A stretch of 64,000 nucleotides of DNA from Apoderus coryli (GCA_911728435.2 OU452217.1:930001-994000), one strand, 5' to 3'. Counted from the first letter of the stretch, positions 35,561 to 49,631 are shown. Translations and numbers: made by a program. Notes: generated from the sequence alone by a model not told the origin.

Positions 35561-38323
35561 ATGGAATTAGAATAAACATGAAAAAGCAATTTAGAACGAT
35601 TTAGAGCGTTTATTTAAAAAATTGTGTTATTTAGATTTAAAAAGTAAAGTTTCTACAAAAAAGCTGTTTTCTCTCTAAGAATTTAAAACTAAATTTTATT
35701 AGGAAAAAGAAATTAGAATAAGCATAAAAAAAGCAATTTAGAACGAGTTAGAGCGTTTAGTTCAGAAATTGTGTTATTTAGATTTAAAAAGTAAAGTTTC
35801 TAACAAAAAGCTGTTTTCTCTTTTAGAATTTAAAACTAAATTTTATTAATTAAAAGAACTTAGAATAAGCATTAAAAAGCAATTTAGAACGAATTAGAGC
35901 GTTTAGTTAAGAAATGGTGTTATTTATATTTAAAAAGTAAAGTGTCTACCAAAAAACTGTTTTCTCTCTAAGAATTTAAAACTGAATGTGTTAGTAAAAA
36001 GAAGATAGAATAAGCATAAAAAAGCAATTTAGAACGATTTAGAGCGTTTAGTTAAGAAATTGTGTTATTTAGATTTAAAAATTAAAGTGTCTACCAAAAA
36101 GCTGTTTTCTCTCTAAGAATTGAAAACTAAATTTCATTAGGAAAAAGAAATATGAATAAGCATAAAAAAGCAATTTAGAACGAATTAGAGCGTTTAGTTA
36201 AAAAATTGTGTTATTTAGATTTAAAAAGTAAAGTGTCTACCAAAAAGCTGTTTTCTCTCTAAGAATTTAAAACTAAATTTGTTAGTAAAAAGAAATTAGA
36301 ATAAGCATAAAAAAGCAATTTAGAACGATTTAGAGCGCTTATTTAAAAAATTGTGTTATTTATGTTTAAAAAGTAGTGTCTACCAAAAAGCTTTTTTTTT
36401 CTCTAAGAATTTAAAACTAAATGCGTTAGTAAAAAGAAGATAGAATAAGCATAAAAAAGTAATTTAGAACGATTAAGAGCGTTTAGTTAAGAAATTGTGT
36501 TATTTAGATTTAAAAAGTAAAGTGTCTACCAAAAAGAAGTTTTTTCTCTAAGAATTTAAAACTAAATTTTATTAGTAAAAAGAAATTAGAATGAGCACAA
36601 AAAAGCAATTTAGAAGGAATTAGAGCGTTTATTTAAAAAATTGTGTTATTTATATTTAAAAAGTAAAGTGTCTACTAAAAAGCTGTTTTCTCTCTAAGAA
36701 TTTAAAACTAAATTTTATTAGGAAAAAGAAATTAGAATAAGCATAAAAAAAGCAGTTTAGAACGAATTAGAGCGTTTGTTTCAGAAATTGTGTTATTTAG
36801 ATTTAAAAAGTAAAGTTTCTAACAAAAATCTGTTTTCTCTTTTAGAATGTAAAACTAAATTTATTAGTAAAAAGAAATTAGAATAAGCATAAAAAAGCAA
36901 TTTAGAACGAATTAGAGCGTTTATTTAAAAAATTGTGTTATTTAGATTTAAAAAGTAAAGTTTCTACAAAATAGCTGTTTTCTCTCTAAGAATTTAAAAC
37001 TAAATTTTATTAGGAAAAAGAAATTAGAATAAGCATAAAAAAAGCAATTTAGAACGAATTACAGCGTTTAGTTCAGAAATTGTGTTATTTAGATTTAAAA
37101 AGTAAAGTTTCTAACAAAAAGCTGTTTTCTCTTTTAGAATTTAAAACTAAATTTTATTAGTTAAAAGAATTTAGAATAAGCATAAAAAAGCAATTTAGAA
37201 CAAATTAGAGTGTTTAGTTAAGAAATGGTGTTATTTATATTTAAAAAGTAAAGTGTCTACCAAAAAACTGTTTTCTCTGTAAGAATTTAAAACTAAATGC
37301 GTTAGTAAAAAGAAGATAGAATAAGCATAAAAAAACAATTTAGAACGATTTAGAGCATTTAGTTAAGAAATTGTGTTATTTAGATTTAAAAAGTAAAGTT
37401 TCTATCAAAAAGCTGTTTACTCTCTAAGAATTTAAAACTAAATTTTATTAGGAAAAAGAAATTGGAATAAGCATAAAAAAGCAATTTTGAACGATTTAGA
37501 GCGTTTATTTAAAAAATTGTTTTATTTATATTTAAAAAGTAAAGTGTCTACCAAAAAGCTGTTTTCTCATTTAAAATTTAAAACTAAATTTTATTAGGAA
37601 AAAGAAATTAGAATAAAATTAAAAAAGCAATTTAGAACGAATTAGAGCGTTTAGTTCAGAAATTGTGTTATTTAGATTTAAAAAGTAAATTGTCTACCAA
37701 AAAGCTGTTTTCTCTCTAAGAATTTAAAACTAAATTTGTTAGTAAAAATAAATTAGAATAAGCATAAAAAAGCAGGTTAGAACGATTTAGAGCGTTTAGT
37801 TAAGAAATGGTGTTATATTTAAAAAGTAAAGTGGCTACCAAAAAACTGTTTTCTCTGTAAGAATTTAAAACTAAATGCGTTAGTAAAAAGAAGATAGAAT
37901 AAGCATAAAAAAGCAATTTAGAACGATTTAGAGCGTTTAGTTAAGAAATTGTGTTATTTAGATTTAAAAAGTAAAGTTTCTATCAAAAAGCTGTTTACTC
38001 TCTAAGAATTTAAAACTAAATACTATTAGGAAAAAGAAATTACAATAAGCATAAAAAAGCAATTAGAACGAATTAGAGCGTTTAGTTAAGAAATTGTGTT
38101 ATTTATATTTAAAAAGTAAAGTGTCTACCAAAAAGCTGTTTTCTCTCTAAGAATTTAAAACTAAATTTTATTAGTAAAAAGAAATTCGAATAAGCATAAA
38201 AAAGCAATTTAGAACTATTTAAAGCGTTTATTTAAAAATTTGTGTTATTTATATTTAAAAAGTAAAGTGTCTACCAAAAAGCTGTTTTCTCTCTAAGAAT
38301 TTAAAACTAAATTTGTTAGTAAA
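35561..38323 (+). repeat. 19-monomer HOR block
   Basis: It spans 2763 bp between M markers and is the partner of 3026-5933. It holds a HindIII monomer (36388), the private aaagtaattt variant near 36460, the gaagttttttctc variant near 36536, a CpG-depleted monomer (37198) and the gaactattta monomer (38212). Near 36676 it has a private gtctactaaaaag where others have gtctaccaaaaag, and one monomer present near 4.1-4.3 kb is missing here. Confidence 0.8.
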
Positions 38324-39785
38324 ATGGAATTAGAATAAACATGAAAAAGCAATTTAGAACGATTTAGAGCGTTTATTTAAAAAATTGTGTTATTTAGATT
38401 TAAAAAGTAAAGTTTCTACAAAAAAGCTGTTTTCTCTCTAAGAATTTAAAACTAAATTTTATTAGGAAAAAGAAATTAGAATAAGCATAAAAAAAGCAAT
38501 TTAGAACGAGTTAGAGCGTTTAGTTCAGAAATTGTGTTATTTAGATTTAAAAAGTAAAGTTTCTAACAAAAAGCTGTTTTCTCTTTTAGAATTTAAAACT
38601 AAATTTTATTAATTAAAAGAACTTAGAATAAGCATTAAAAAGCAATTTAGAACGAATTAGAGCGTTTAGTTAAGAAATGGTGTTATTTATATTTAAAAAG
38701 TAAAGTGTCTACCAAAAAACTGTTTTCTCTCTAAGAATTTAAAACTGAATGTGTTAGTAAAAAGAAGATAGAATAAGCATAAAAAAGCAATTTAGAACGA
38801 TTTAGAGCGTTTAGTTAAGAAATTGTGTTATTTAGATTTAAAAATTAAAGTGTCTACCAAAAAGCTGTTTTCTCTCTAAGAATTGAAAACTAAATTTCAT
38901 TAGGAAAAAGAAATTAGAATAAGCATAAAAAAGCAATTTAGAACGAATTAGAGCGTTTAGTTAAAAAATTGTGTTATTTAGATTTAAAAAGTAAAGTGTC
39001 TACCAAAAAGCTGTTTTCTCTCTAAGAATTTAAAACTAAATTTGTTAGTAAAAAGAAATTAGAATAAGCATAAAAAAGCAATTTAGAACGATTTAGAGCG
39101 CTTATTTAAAAAATTGTGTTATTTATGTTTAAAAAGTAGTGTCTACCAAAAAGCTTTTTTTTTTCTCTAAGAATTTAAAACTAAATGCGTTAGTAAAAAG
39201 AAGATAGAATAAGCATAAAAAAGCAATTTAGAACGATTAAGAGCGTTTAGTTAAGAAATTGTGTTATTTAGATTTAAAAAGTAAAGTGTCTACCAAAAAG
39301 AAGTTTTTTCTCTAAGAATTTAAAACTAAATTTTATTAGTAAAAAGAAATTAGAATGAGCACAAAAAAGCAATTTAGAAGGAATTAGAGCGTTTAGTTAA
39401 GAAATTGTGTTATTTATATTTAAAAAGTAAAGTGTACCAAAAAGCTGTTTTCTCTCTAAGAATTTAAAACTAAATTTGTTAGTAAAAAGAAATATGAATA
39501 AGCATAAAAAAGCAATTTAGAACGATTTAGAGCGTTTATTTAAAAAATTGTGTTATTTATATTTAAAAAGTAAAGTGTCTACCAAAAAGCTGTTTTCTCT
39601 CTAAGAATTTAAAACTAAATTTGTTAGTAAAAAGGAATTAGAATAAGCATGAAAAAGCAATTTAGAACGATTTAGAGCGTTTATTTAAAAAATTGTGTTA
39701 TTTAGATTTAAAAAGTAAAGTTTCTACAAAATAGCTGTTTTCTCTCTAAGAATTTAAAACTAAATTTTATTAGGAAAAAGAAATT
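38324..39785 (+). repeat. 10-monomer segment from M to the 16-mer duplication
   Basis: It matches 5934-7393 at offset about 32390-32392 and includes a HindIII monomer at 39151, whose T run has one more T than the copy at 36388. The tgagcac monomer and the 4-bp-shorter agtgtacc monomer follow in the same order as in the other HOR copies. Confidence 0.8.
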
Positions 39786-42121
39786 AGAATAAGCATAAAA
39801 AAAGCAATTTAGAACGATTTAGAGCGTTTAGTTCAGAAATTGTGTTATTTAGATTTAAAAAGTAAAGTTTCTAACAAAAATCTGTTTTCTCTTTTAGAAT
39901 GTAAAACTAAATTTATTAGTAAAAAGAAATTAGAATAAGCATAAAAAAGCAATTTAGAACGAATTAGAGCGTTTATTTAAAAAATTGTGTTATTTAGATT
40001 TAAAAAGTAAAGTTTTTAAAAAATAGCTGTTTTCTCTCTAAGAATTTAAAACTAAATTTTATTAGGAAAAAGAAATTAGAATAAGCATAAAAAAAGCAAT
40101 TTAGAACGAATTAGAGCGTTTAGTTCAGAAATTGTGTTATTTAGATTTAAAAAGTAAAGTTTCTAACAAAAAGCTGTTTTCTCTTTTAGAATTTAAAACT
40201 AAATTTTATTAGTTAAAAGAATTTAGAATAAGCATAAAAAAGCAATTTAGAACGAATTGGAGCGTTTAGTTAAGAAATGGTGTTATTTATATTTAAAAAG
40301 TAAAGTGTCTACCAAAAAACTGTTTTCTCTGTAAGAATTTAAAACTAAATGCGTTAGTAAAAAGAAGATAAAATAAGCACAACAAAAAAAAACAATTTAG
40401 AACGATTTAGAGCATTTAGTTAAGAAATTGTGTTATTTAGATTTAAAAAGTAAAGTTTCTATCAAAAAGCTGTTTTCTCTCTAAGAATTTAAAACTAAAT
40501 TTGTTAGTAGAAAGAAATATGATAAAGCATAAAAAAGCAATTTAGAACGATTTAGAGCGTTTATTTAAAAAATTGTTTTATTTATATTTAAAAAGTAAAG
40601 TGTCCACCAAAAAGCTGTTTTCTCTTTTAAAATTTAAAACTAAATTTTATTAGTAAAAAGAAACTAATAAGCATAAAAAAAGCAATTTAGAACGAATTAG
40701 AGCGTTTAGTTCAGAAATTGTGTTATTTAGATTTAAAAAGTAAAGTTTCTAACAAAAAGCTGTTTTCTCTTTTAGAATTTAAAACTAAATTTTATTAGTT
40801 AAAAGAATTTAGAATAAGCATAAAAAAGCAATTTAGAACGAATTGGAGCGTTTAGTTAAGAAATGGTGTTATTTATATTTAAAAAGTAAAGTGTCTACCA
40901 AAAAACTGTTTTCTCTGTAAGAATTTAAAACTAAATGCGTTAGTAAAAAGAAGATAAAATAAGCACAACAAAAAAAAACAATTTAGAACGATTTAGAGCA
41001 TTTAGTTAAGAAATTGTGTTATTTAGATTTAAAAAGTAAAGTGTCTACCAAAAAGCTGTTTTCTCTCTAAGAATTTAAAACTAAATTTGTTAGTAGAAAG
41101 GAATATGATAAAGCATAAAAAAGCAATTTAGAACGATTTAGAGCGTTTATTTAAAAAATTGTTTTATTTATATTTAAAAAGTAAAGTGTCCACCAAAAAG
41201 CTGTTTTCTCTTTTAAAATTTAAAACTAAATTTTATTAGTAAAAAGAAACTAATAAGCATAAAAAAGCAATTTAGAACGAATTAGAGCGTTTAGTTCAGA
41301 AATTGTGTTATTTAGATTTAAAAAGTAAAGTGTCTACCAAAAAGCTGTTTTCTCTCTAAGAATTTAAAACTAAATTTGTTAGTAAAAAGAAATTAGAATA
41401 AGCATAAAAAAGCAATTTAGAACGATTTAGAGCGTTTATTTAAAAAATTGTGTTATTTAGATTTAAAAAGTAATGTTTCTACCAAAAAGCTGTTTTCTCT
41501 CTAAGAATTTAAAACTAAATTTTATTAGGAAAAAGAAATTAGAATAAAAATAAAAAAGCAATTTAGAACGAATTAGAGCGTTTAGTTAAGAAATGGTGTT
41601 ATTTATATTTAAAAAGTAAAGTGGCTACCAAAAAACTGTTTTCTCTGTAAGAATTTAAAACTAAATGCGTTAGTAAAAAGAAGATAGAATAAGCATAAAA
41701 AAGCAATTTAGAACGATTTAGAGCGTTTAGTTAAGAAATTGTGTTATTTAGATTTAAAAAGTAAAGTTTCTATCAAAAAGCTGTTTACTCTCTAAGAATT
41801 TAAAACTAAATTTTATTAGGAAAAAGAAATTACAATAAGCATAAAAAAGCAATTAGAACGAATTAGAGCGTTTAGTTAAGAAATTGTGTTATTTATATTT
41901 AAAAAGTAAAGTGTCTACCAAAAAGCTGTTTTCTCTCTAAGAATGTAAAACTAAATTTGTTAGTAAAAAGAAATATGATAAAGCATAAAAAAGCAATTTA
42001 GAACGATTTAGAGCGTTTATTTAAAAAATTGTGTTATTTAGATTTAAAAAGTAAAGTTTCTATCAAAAAGCTGTTTACTCTCTAAGAATTTAAAACTAAA
42101 TTTTATTAGGAAAAAGAAATT
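39786..42121 (+). repeat. 16-monomer HOR (2336 bp), copy 1
   Basis: It is repeated at 42122-44457. A private variant, agtttttaaaaaatag, lies at 40011 and 42347, 2336 bp apart. The first large copy has agtttctaaaaaatag once (near 7620), so the duplication postdates the large one. The block contains two A-run monomers (40377 and 40963) and the gtgtccacc subfamily. Confidence 0.87.
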
Positions 42122-44457
42122 AGAATAAGCATAAAAAAAGCAATTTAGAACGATTTAGAGCGTTTAGTTCAGAAATTGTGTTATTTAGATTTAAAAAGTA
42201 AAGTTTCTAACAAAAATCTGTTTTCTCTTTTAGAATGTAAAACTAAATTTATTAGTAAAAAGAAATTAGAATAAGCATAAAAAAGCAATTTAGAACGAAT
42301 TAGAGCGTTTATTTAAAAAATTGTGTTATTTAGATTTAAAAAGTAAAGTTTTTAAAAAATAGCTGTTTTCTCTCTAAGAATTTAAAACTAAATTTTATTA
42401 GGAAAAAGAAATTAGAATAAGCATAAAAAAAGCAATTTAGAACGAATTAGAGCGTTTAGTTCAGAAATTGTGTTATTTAGATTTAAAAAGTAAAGTTTCT
42501 AACAAAAAGCTGTTTTCTCTTTTAGAATTTAAAACTAAATTTTATTAGTTAAAAGAATTTAGAATAAGCATAAAAAAGCAATTTAGAACGAATTGGAGCG
42601 TTTAGTTAAGAAATGGTGTTATTTATATTTAAAAAGTAAAGTGTCTACCAAAAAACTGTTTTCTCTGTAAGAATTTAAAACTAAATGCGTTAGTAAAAAG
42701 AAGATAAAATAAGCACAACAAAAAAAAACAATTTAGAACGATTTAGAGCATTTAGTTAAGAAATTGTGTTATTTAGATTTAAAAAGTAAAGTTTCTATCA
42801 AAAAGCTGTTTTCTCTCTAAGAATTTAAAACTAAATTTGTTAGTAGAAAGAAATATGATAAAGCATAAAAAAGCAATTTAGAACGATTTAGAGCGTTTAT
42901 TTAAAAAATTGTTTTATTTATATTTAAAAAGTAAAGTGTCCACCAAAAAGCTGTTTTCTCTTTTAAAATTTAAAACTAAATTTTATTAGTAAAAAGAAAC
43001 TAATAAGCATAAAAAAAGCAATTTAGAACGAATTAGAGCGTTTAGTTCAGAAATTGTGTTATTTAGATTTAAAAAGTAAAGTTTCTAACAAAAAGCTGTT
43101 TTCTCTTTTAGAATTTAAAACTAAATTTTATTAGTTAAAAGAATTTAGAATAAGCATAAAAAAGCAATTTAGAACGAATTGGAGCGTTTAGTTAAGAAAT
43201 GGTGTTATTTATATTTAAAAAGTAAAGTGTCTACCAAAAAACTGTTTTCTCTGTAAGAATTTAAAACTAAATGCGTTAGTAAAAAGAAGATAAAATAAGC
43301 ACAACAAAAAAAAACAATTTAGAACGATTTAGAGCATTTAGTTAAGAAATTGTGTTATTTAGATTTAAAAAGTAAAGTGTCTACCAAAAAGCTGTTTTCT
43401 CTCTAAGAATTTAAAACTAAATTTGTTAGTAGAAAGGAATATGATAAAGCATAAAAAAGCAATTTAGAACGATTTAGAGCGTTTATTTAAAAAATTGTTT
43501 TATTTATATTTAAAAAGTAAAGTGTCCACCAAAAAGCTGTTTTCTCTTTTAAAATTTAAAGCTAAATTTTATTAGTAAAAAAGAAACTAATAAGCATAAA
43601 AAAGCAATTTAGAACGAATTAGAGCGTTTAGTTCAGAAATTGTGTTATTTAGATTTAAAAAGTAAAGTGTCTACCAAAAAGCTGTTTTCTCTCTAAGAAT
43701 TTAAAACTAAATTTGTTAGTAAAAAGAAATTAGAATAAGCATAAAAAAGCAATTTAGAACGATTTAGAGCGTTTATTTAAAAAATTGTGTTATTTAGATT
43801 TAAAAAGTAATGTTTCTACCAAAAAGCTGTTTTCTCTCTAAGAATTTAAAACTAAATTTTATTAGGAAAAAGAAATTAGAATAAAAATAAAAAAGCAATT
43901 TAGAACGAATTAGAGCGTTTAGTTAAGAAATGGTGTTATTTATATTTAAAAAGTAAAGTGGCTACCAAAAAACTGTTTTCTCTGTAAGAATTTAAAACTA
44001 AATGCGTTAGTAAAAACAAGATAGAATAAGCATAAAAAAGCAATTTAGAACGATTTAGAGCGTTTAGTTAAGAAATTGTGTTATTTAGATTTAAAAAGTA
44101 AAGTTTCTATCAAAAAGCTGTTTACTCTCTAAGAATTTAAAACTAAATTTTATTAGGAAAAAGAAATTACAATAAGCATAAAAAAGCAATTAGAACGAAT
44201 TAGAGCGTTTAGTTAAGAAATTGTGTTATTTATATTTAAAAAGTAAAGTGTCTACCAAAAAGCTGTTTTCTCTCTAAGAATGTAAAACTAAATTTGTTAG
44301 TAAAAAGAAATATGATAAAGCATAAAAAAGCAATTTAGAACGATTTAGAGCGTTTATTTAAAAAATTGTGTTATTTAGATTTAAAAAGTAAAGTTTCTAT
44401 CAAAAAGCTGTTTACTCTCTAAGAATTTAAAACTAAATTTTATTAGGAAAAAGAAAT
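42122..44457 (+). repeat. 16-monomer HOR (2336 bp), copy 2
   Basis: This is a tandem copy of the preceding block with few changes, for example aaatttaaagcta near 43555 for aaatttaaaacta, an extra A in agtaaaaaagaaac near 43573, and aaaacaaga near 44014. At its end the sequence rejoins the order seen at about 9.73 kb in the first large copy. Confidence 0.86.
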
Positions 44458-45756
44458 TAGAATAAGCATAAAAAAGCAATTAGAACGAATTAGAGCGTTT
44501 AGTTAAGAAATTGTGTTATTTATATTTAAAAAGTAAAGTGTCTACCAAAAAGCTGTTTTCTCTCTTAGAATTTAAAACTAAATTTGTTAGTAAAAAGAAA
44601 TATGATAAAGCATAAAAAAGCAATTTAGAACGATTTAGAGCGTTTATTTAAAAAATTGTTTTATTTATATTTAAAAAGTAAAGTGTCTACCAAAAAGCTG
44701 TTTTCTCTTTTAAAATTTAAAACTAAATTTTATTAGTAAAAAGAAATTAAATAAGCATAAAAAAGCAATTTAGAACGAATTAGAGCGTTTAGTTCAGAAA
44801 TTGTGTTATTTAGATTTAAAAAGTATAGTGTCTACCAAAAAACTGTTTTCTCTGTAAGAATTTAAAACTAAATGCGTTAGTAAAAAGAAGATAGAATAAG
44901 CATAAAAAAACAATTTAGAACGATTTAGAGCATTCAGTTAAGAAATTGTGTTATTTAGATTTAAAAAGTAAAGTTTCTATCAAAAAGCTGTTTACTCTCT
45001 AAGAATTTAAAACTAAATTTTATTAGGAAAAAGAAATTGGAATAAGCATAAAAAAGCAATTTTGAACGATTTAAAGCGTTTATTTAAAAAATTGTTTTAT
45101 TTATATTTAAAAAGTAAAGTGTCTACCAAAAAGCTGTTTTCTCTTTTAAAATTTAAAACTAAATTTTATTAGTAAAAAGAAATTAAATAAGCATAAAAAA
45201 GCAATTTAGAACGAATTAGAGCGTTTAGTTCAGAAATTGTATTATTTAGATTTAAAAAGTAAAGTGTCTACCAAAAAGCTGTTTTCTCTCTAAAAATTTA
45301 AAACTAAATTTGTTAGTAAAAAGAAATTAGAATAAGCATAAAAAAGCAATTTAGAACGATTTAGAGCGTTTATTTAAAAAATTGTGTTATTTAGATTTAA
45401 AAAGTAAAGTTTCTACCAAAAAGCTGTTTTCTCTCTAAGAATTTAAAACTAAATTTTATTAGGAAAAAGAAATTAGAATAAAAATAAAAAAGCAATTTAG
45501 AACGAATTAGAGCGTTTAGTTAAGAAATTGGGTTATTTATATTTAAATAGTAAAGTGTCTACCAAAAAGCTGTTTTCTCTCTAAGAATTTAAAACTGAAT
45601 TTGTTAGTAAAAATAAATTAGAATAAGCATAAAAAAGCAGTTTAGAACGATTTAGAGCGTTTAGTTAAGAAATTGTGTTATTTAGATTTAAAAAGTAAAG
45701 TTTCTATCAAAAAGCTGTTTACTCTCTAAGAATTTAAAACTAAATTTGTTAGTAAA
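44458..45756 (+). repeat. 9-monomer segment after the 16-mer pair
   Basis: It matches about 9730-11030 at offset 34729, with the shared variant gaacgatttaaagcg at 45064 and 10335, gggttattta near 45530 and aaaactgaatttg near 45591. It lacks the gtgttatattt monomer present in the partner near 10950. Confidence 0.78.
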
Positions 45757-46336
45757 ATGGAATTAGAATAAACATGAAAAAGCAATTTAGAACGATTTAG
45801 AGCGTTTATTTAAAAAATTGTGTTATTTAGATTTAAAAAGTAAAGTGTCTACCAAAAAGCTGTTTTCTCTCTAAGAATTTAAAACTAAATTTGTTAGTAA
45901 AAAGAAGATAGAATAAGCATAAAAAAGCAATTTAGAACGATTTAGAGCGTTTAGTTAAGAAATTGTGTTATTTAGATTTAAAAAGTAAAGTTTCTATCAA
46001 AAAGCTGTTTACTCTCTAAGAATTTAAAACTAAATGCGTTAGTAAAAAGAAGATAGAATAAGCATAAAAAAGCAATTTAGAACGATTTAGAGCGTTTAGT
46101 TAAGAAATTGTGTTATTTAGATTTAAAAAGTAAAGTTTCTATCAAAAAGCTGTTTACTCTCTAAGAATTTAAAACTAAATTTGTTAGTAAAATGGAATTA
46201 GAATAAACATGAAAAAGCAATTTAGAACGATTTAGAGCGTTTATTTAAAAAATTGTGTTATTTAGATTTAAAAAGTAAAGTGTCTACCAAAAAGCTGTTT
46301 TCTCTCTAAGAATTTAAAACTAAATTTGTTAGTAAA
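45757..46336 (+). repeat. Cluster of M-type monomers
   Basis: M markers at 45757, 46192 and 46337 are 435 and 145 bp apart, while elsewhere they are at least five monomers apart. The intervening monomers alternate between the M type, the tctatc/gtttactctc type and the aaatgcgttag type. The first large copy has a single M at the matching place (11175), so this is a net gain of three monomers (offset change 34729 to 35163). Confidence 0.8.
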
Positions 46337-49300
46337 ATGGAATTAGAATAAACATGAAAAAGCAATTTAGAACGATTTAGAGCGTTTATTTAAAAAATTG
46401 TGTTATTTAGATTTAAAAAGTAAAGTTTCTACAAAAAAGCTGTTTTCTCTCTAAGAATTTAAAACTAAATTTTATTAGGAAAAAGAAATTAGAATAAGCA
46501 TAAAAAAAGCAATTTAGAACGAGTTAGAGCGTTTAGTTCAGAAATTGTGTTATTTAGATTTAAAAAGTAAAGTTTCTAACAAAAAGCTGTTTTCTCTTTT
46601 AGAATTTAAAACTAAATTTTATTAATTAAAAGAAATTAGAATAAGCATTAAAAAGCAATTTAGAACGAATTAGAGCGTTTAGTTAAGAAATGGTGTTATT
46701 TATATTTAAAAAGTAAAGTGTCTACCAAAAAACTGTTTTCTCTCTAAGAATTTAAAACTGAATGTGTTAGTAAAAAGAAGATAGAATAAGCATAAAAAAG
46801 CAATTTAGAACGATTTAGAGCGTTTAGTTAAGAAATTGTGTTATTTAGATTTAAAAATTAAAGTGTCTACCAAAAAGCTGTTTTCTCTCTAAGAATTGAA
46901 AACTAAATTTTATTAGGAAAAAGAAATTAGAATAAGCATAAAAAAGCAATTTAGAACGAATTAGAGCGTTTAGTTAAAAAATTGTGTTATTTAGATTTAA
47001 AAAGTAAAGTGTCTACCAAAAAGCTGTTTTCTCTCTAAGAATTTAAAACTAAATTTGTTAGTAAAAAGAAATTAGAATAAGCATAAAAAAGCAATTTAGA
47101 ACGATTTAGAGCGCTTATTTAAAAAATTGTGTTATTTATATTTAAAAAGTAGTGTCTACCAAAAAGCTTTTTTTTTCTCTAAGAATTTAAAACTAAATGC
47201 GTTAGTAAAAAGAAGATAGAATAAGCATAAAAAAGCAATTTAGAACGATTAAGAGCGTTTAGTTAAGAAATTGTGTTATTTAGATTTAAAAAGTAAAGTG
47301 TCTACCAAAAAGATGTTTTTTCTCTAAGAATTTAAAACTAAATTTTATTAGTAAAAAGAAATTAGAATGAGCACAAAAAAGCAATTTAGAAGGAATTAAA
47401 GCGTTTAGTTAAGAAATTGTGTTATTTATATTTAAAAAGTAAAGTGTACCAAAAAGCTGTTTTCTCTCTAAGAATTTAAAACTAAATTTGTTAGTAAAAA
47501 GAAATATGAATAAGCATAAAAAAGCAATTCAGAACGATTTAGAGCGTTTATTTAAAAAATTGTGTTATTTATATTTAAAAAGTAAAGTGTCTACCAAAAA
47601 GCTGTTTTCTCTCTAAGAATTTAAAACTAAATTTGTTAGTAAAAAGGAATTAGAATAAGCATGAAAAAGCAATTTAGAACGATTTAGAGCGTTTATTTAA
47701 AAAATTGTGTTATTTAGATTTAAAAAGTAAAGTTTCTACAAAATAGCTGTTTTCTCTCTAAGAATTTAAAACTAAATTTTATTAGGAAAAAGAAATTAGA
47801 ATAAGCATAAAAAAAGCAATTTAGAACGATTTAGAGCGTTTAGTTCAGAAATTGTGTTATTTAGATTTAAAAAGTAAAGTTTCTAACAAAAATCTGTTTT
47901 CTCTTTTAGAATGTAAAACTAAATTTATTAGTAAAAAGAAATTAGAATAAGCATAAAAAAGCAATTTAGAACGAATTAGAGCGTTTATTTAAAAAATTGT
48001 GTTATTTAGATCTAAAAAGTAAAGTTTCTACAAAATAGCTGTTTTCTCTCTAAGAATTTAAAACTAAATTTTATTAGGAAAAAGAAATTAGAATAAGCAT
48101 AAAAAAAGCAATTTAGAACGAATTAGAGCGTTTAGTTCAGAAATTGTGTTATTTAGATTTAAAAAGTAAAGTTTCTAACAAAAAGCTGTTTTCTCTTTTA
48201 GAATTTAAAACTAAATTTTATTAGTTAAAAGGATTTAGAATAAGCATAAAAAAGCAATTTAGAACGAATTGGAGCGTTTAGTTAAGAAATGGTGTTATTT
48301 ATATTTAAAAAGTAAAGTGTCTACCAAAAAACTGTTTTCTCTGTAAGAATTTAAAACTAAATGCGTTAGTAAAAAGAAGATAAAATAAGCACAACAAAAA
48401 AAAACAATTTAGAACGATTTAGAGCATTTAGTTAAGAAATTGTGTTATTTAGATTTAAAAAGTAAAGTTTCTATCAAAAAGCTGTTTACTCTCTAAGAAT
48501 TTAAAACTAAATTTTATTAGGAAAAAGAAATTAGAATAAGCATAAAAAAGCAATTAGAACGAATTAGAGCGTTTAGTTAAGAAATTGTGTTATTTATATT
48601 TAAAAAGTAAAGTGTCTACCAAAAAGCTGTTTTCTCTCTAAGAATTTAAAACTAAATTTGTTAGTAGAAAGAAATATGATAAAGCATAAAAAAGCAATTT
48701 AGAACGATTTAGAGCGTTTATTTAAAAAATTGTTTTATTTATAATTAAAAAGTAAAGTTTCTATCAAAAAGCTGTTTACTCTCTAAGAATTTAAAACTAA
48801 ATTTTATTAGGAAAAAGAAATTACAATAAGCATAAAAAAGCAATTAGAACGAATTAGAGCGTTTAGTTAAGAAATTGTGTTATTTATATTTAAAAAGTAA
48901 AGTGTCTACCAAAAAGCTGTTTTCTCTCTAAGAATTTAAAACTAAATTTGTTAGTAAAAAGAAATTAGAATAAGCATAAAAAAGCAATTTAGAACGATTT
49001 AGAGCGTTTAGTTAAGAAATTGTGTTATTTAGATTTAAAAAGTAAAGTTTCTATCAAAAAGCTGTTTAGTCTCTAAGAATTTAAAACTAAATTTTATTAG
49101 GAAAAAGAAATTAGAATAAAAATAAAAAAGCAATTTAGAACGAATTAGAGCGTTTAGTTAAGAAATAGTGTTATTTATATTTAAAAAGTAAAGTGGCTAC
49201 CAAAAAACTGTTTTCTCTGTAAGAATTTAAAACTAAATGCGTTAGTAAAAAGAAGATAGAATAAGCATAAAAAAGCAATTTAGAACGATTTAGAGCGTTT

Positions 49301-49631
49301 AGTTAAGAAATTGTGTTATTTAGATTTAAAAAGTAAAGTTTCTATCAAAAAGCTGTTTACTCTCTAAGAATTTAAAACTAAATTTTATTAGTAAAAAGAA
49401 ATTAAATAAGCATAAAAAAGCAATTTAGAACGAATTAGAGCGTTTAGATCAGAAATTGTGTTATTTAGATTTAAAAAGTAAAGTGTCTACCAAAAAGCTG
49501 TTTTCTCTCTAAGAATTTAAAACTAAATTTGTTAGTAAAAAGAAATTAGAATAAGCATAAAAAAGCAATTTAGAACGATTTAGAGCGTTTATTTAAAAAA
49601 TTGTGTTATTTAGATTTAAAAAGTAAAGTTT
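46337..49631 (+). repeat. 30-monomer HOR, second copy, first part
   Basis: It is collinear with 11175-14470 at offset 35161-35163. It carries HindIII (47164), gcaattcag (47524), BglII (48009) and A-run (near 48392) monomers in the same order. Private changes include gttaaaaggatt near 48225, ttataatta near 48740 and gtttagtctc near 49066. Confidence 0.83.
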
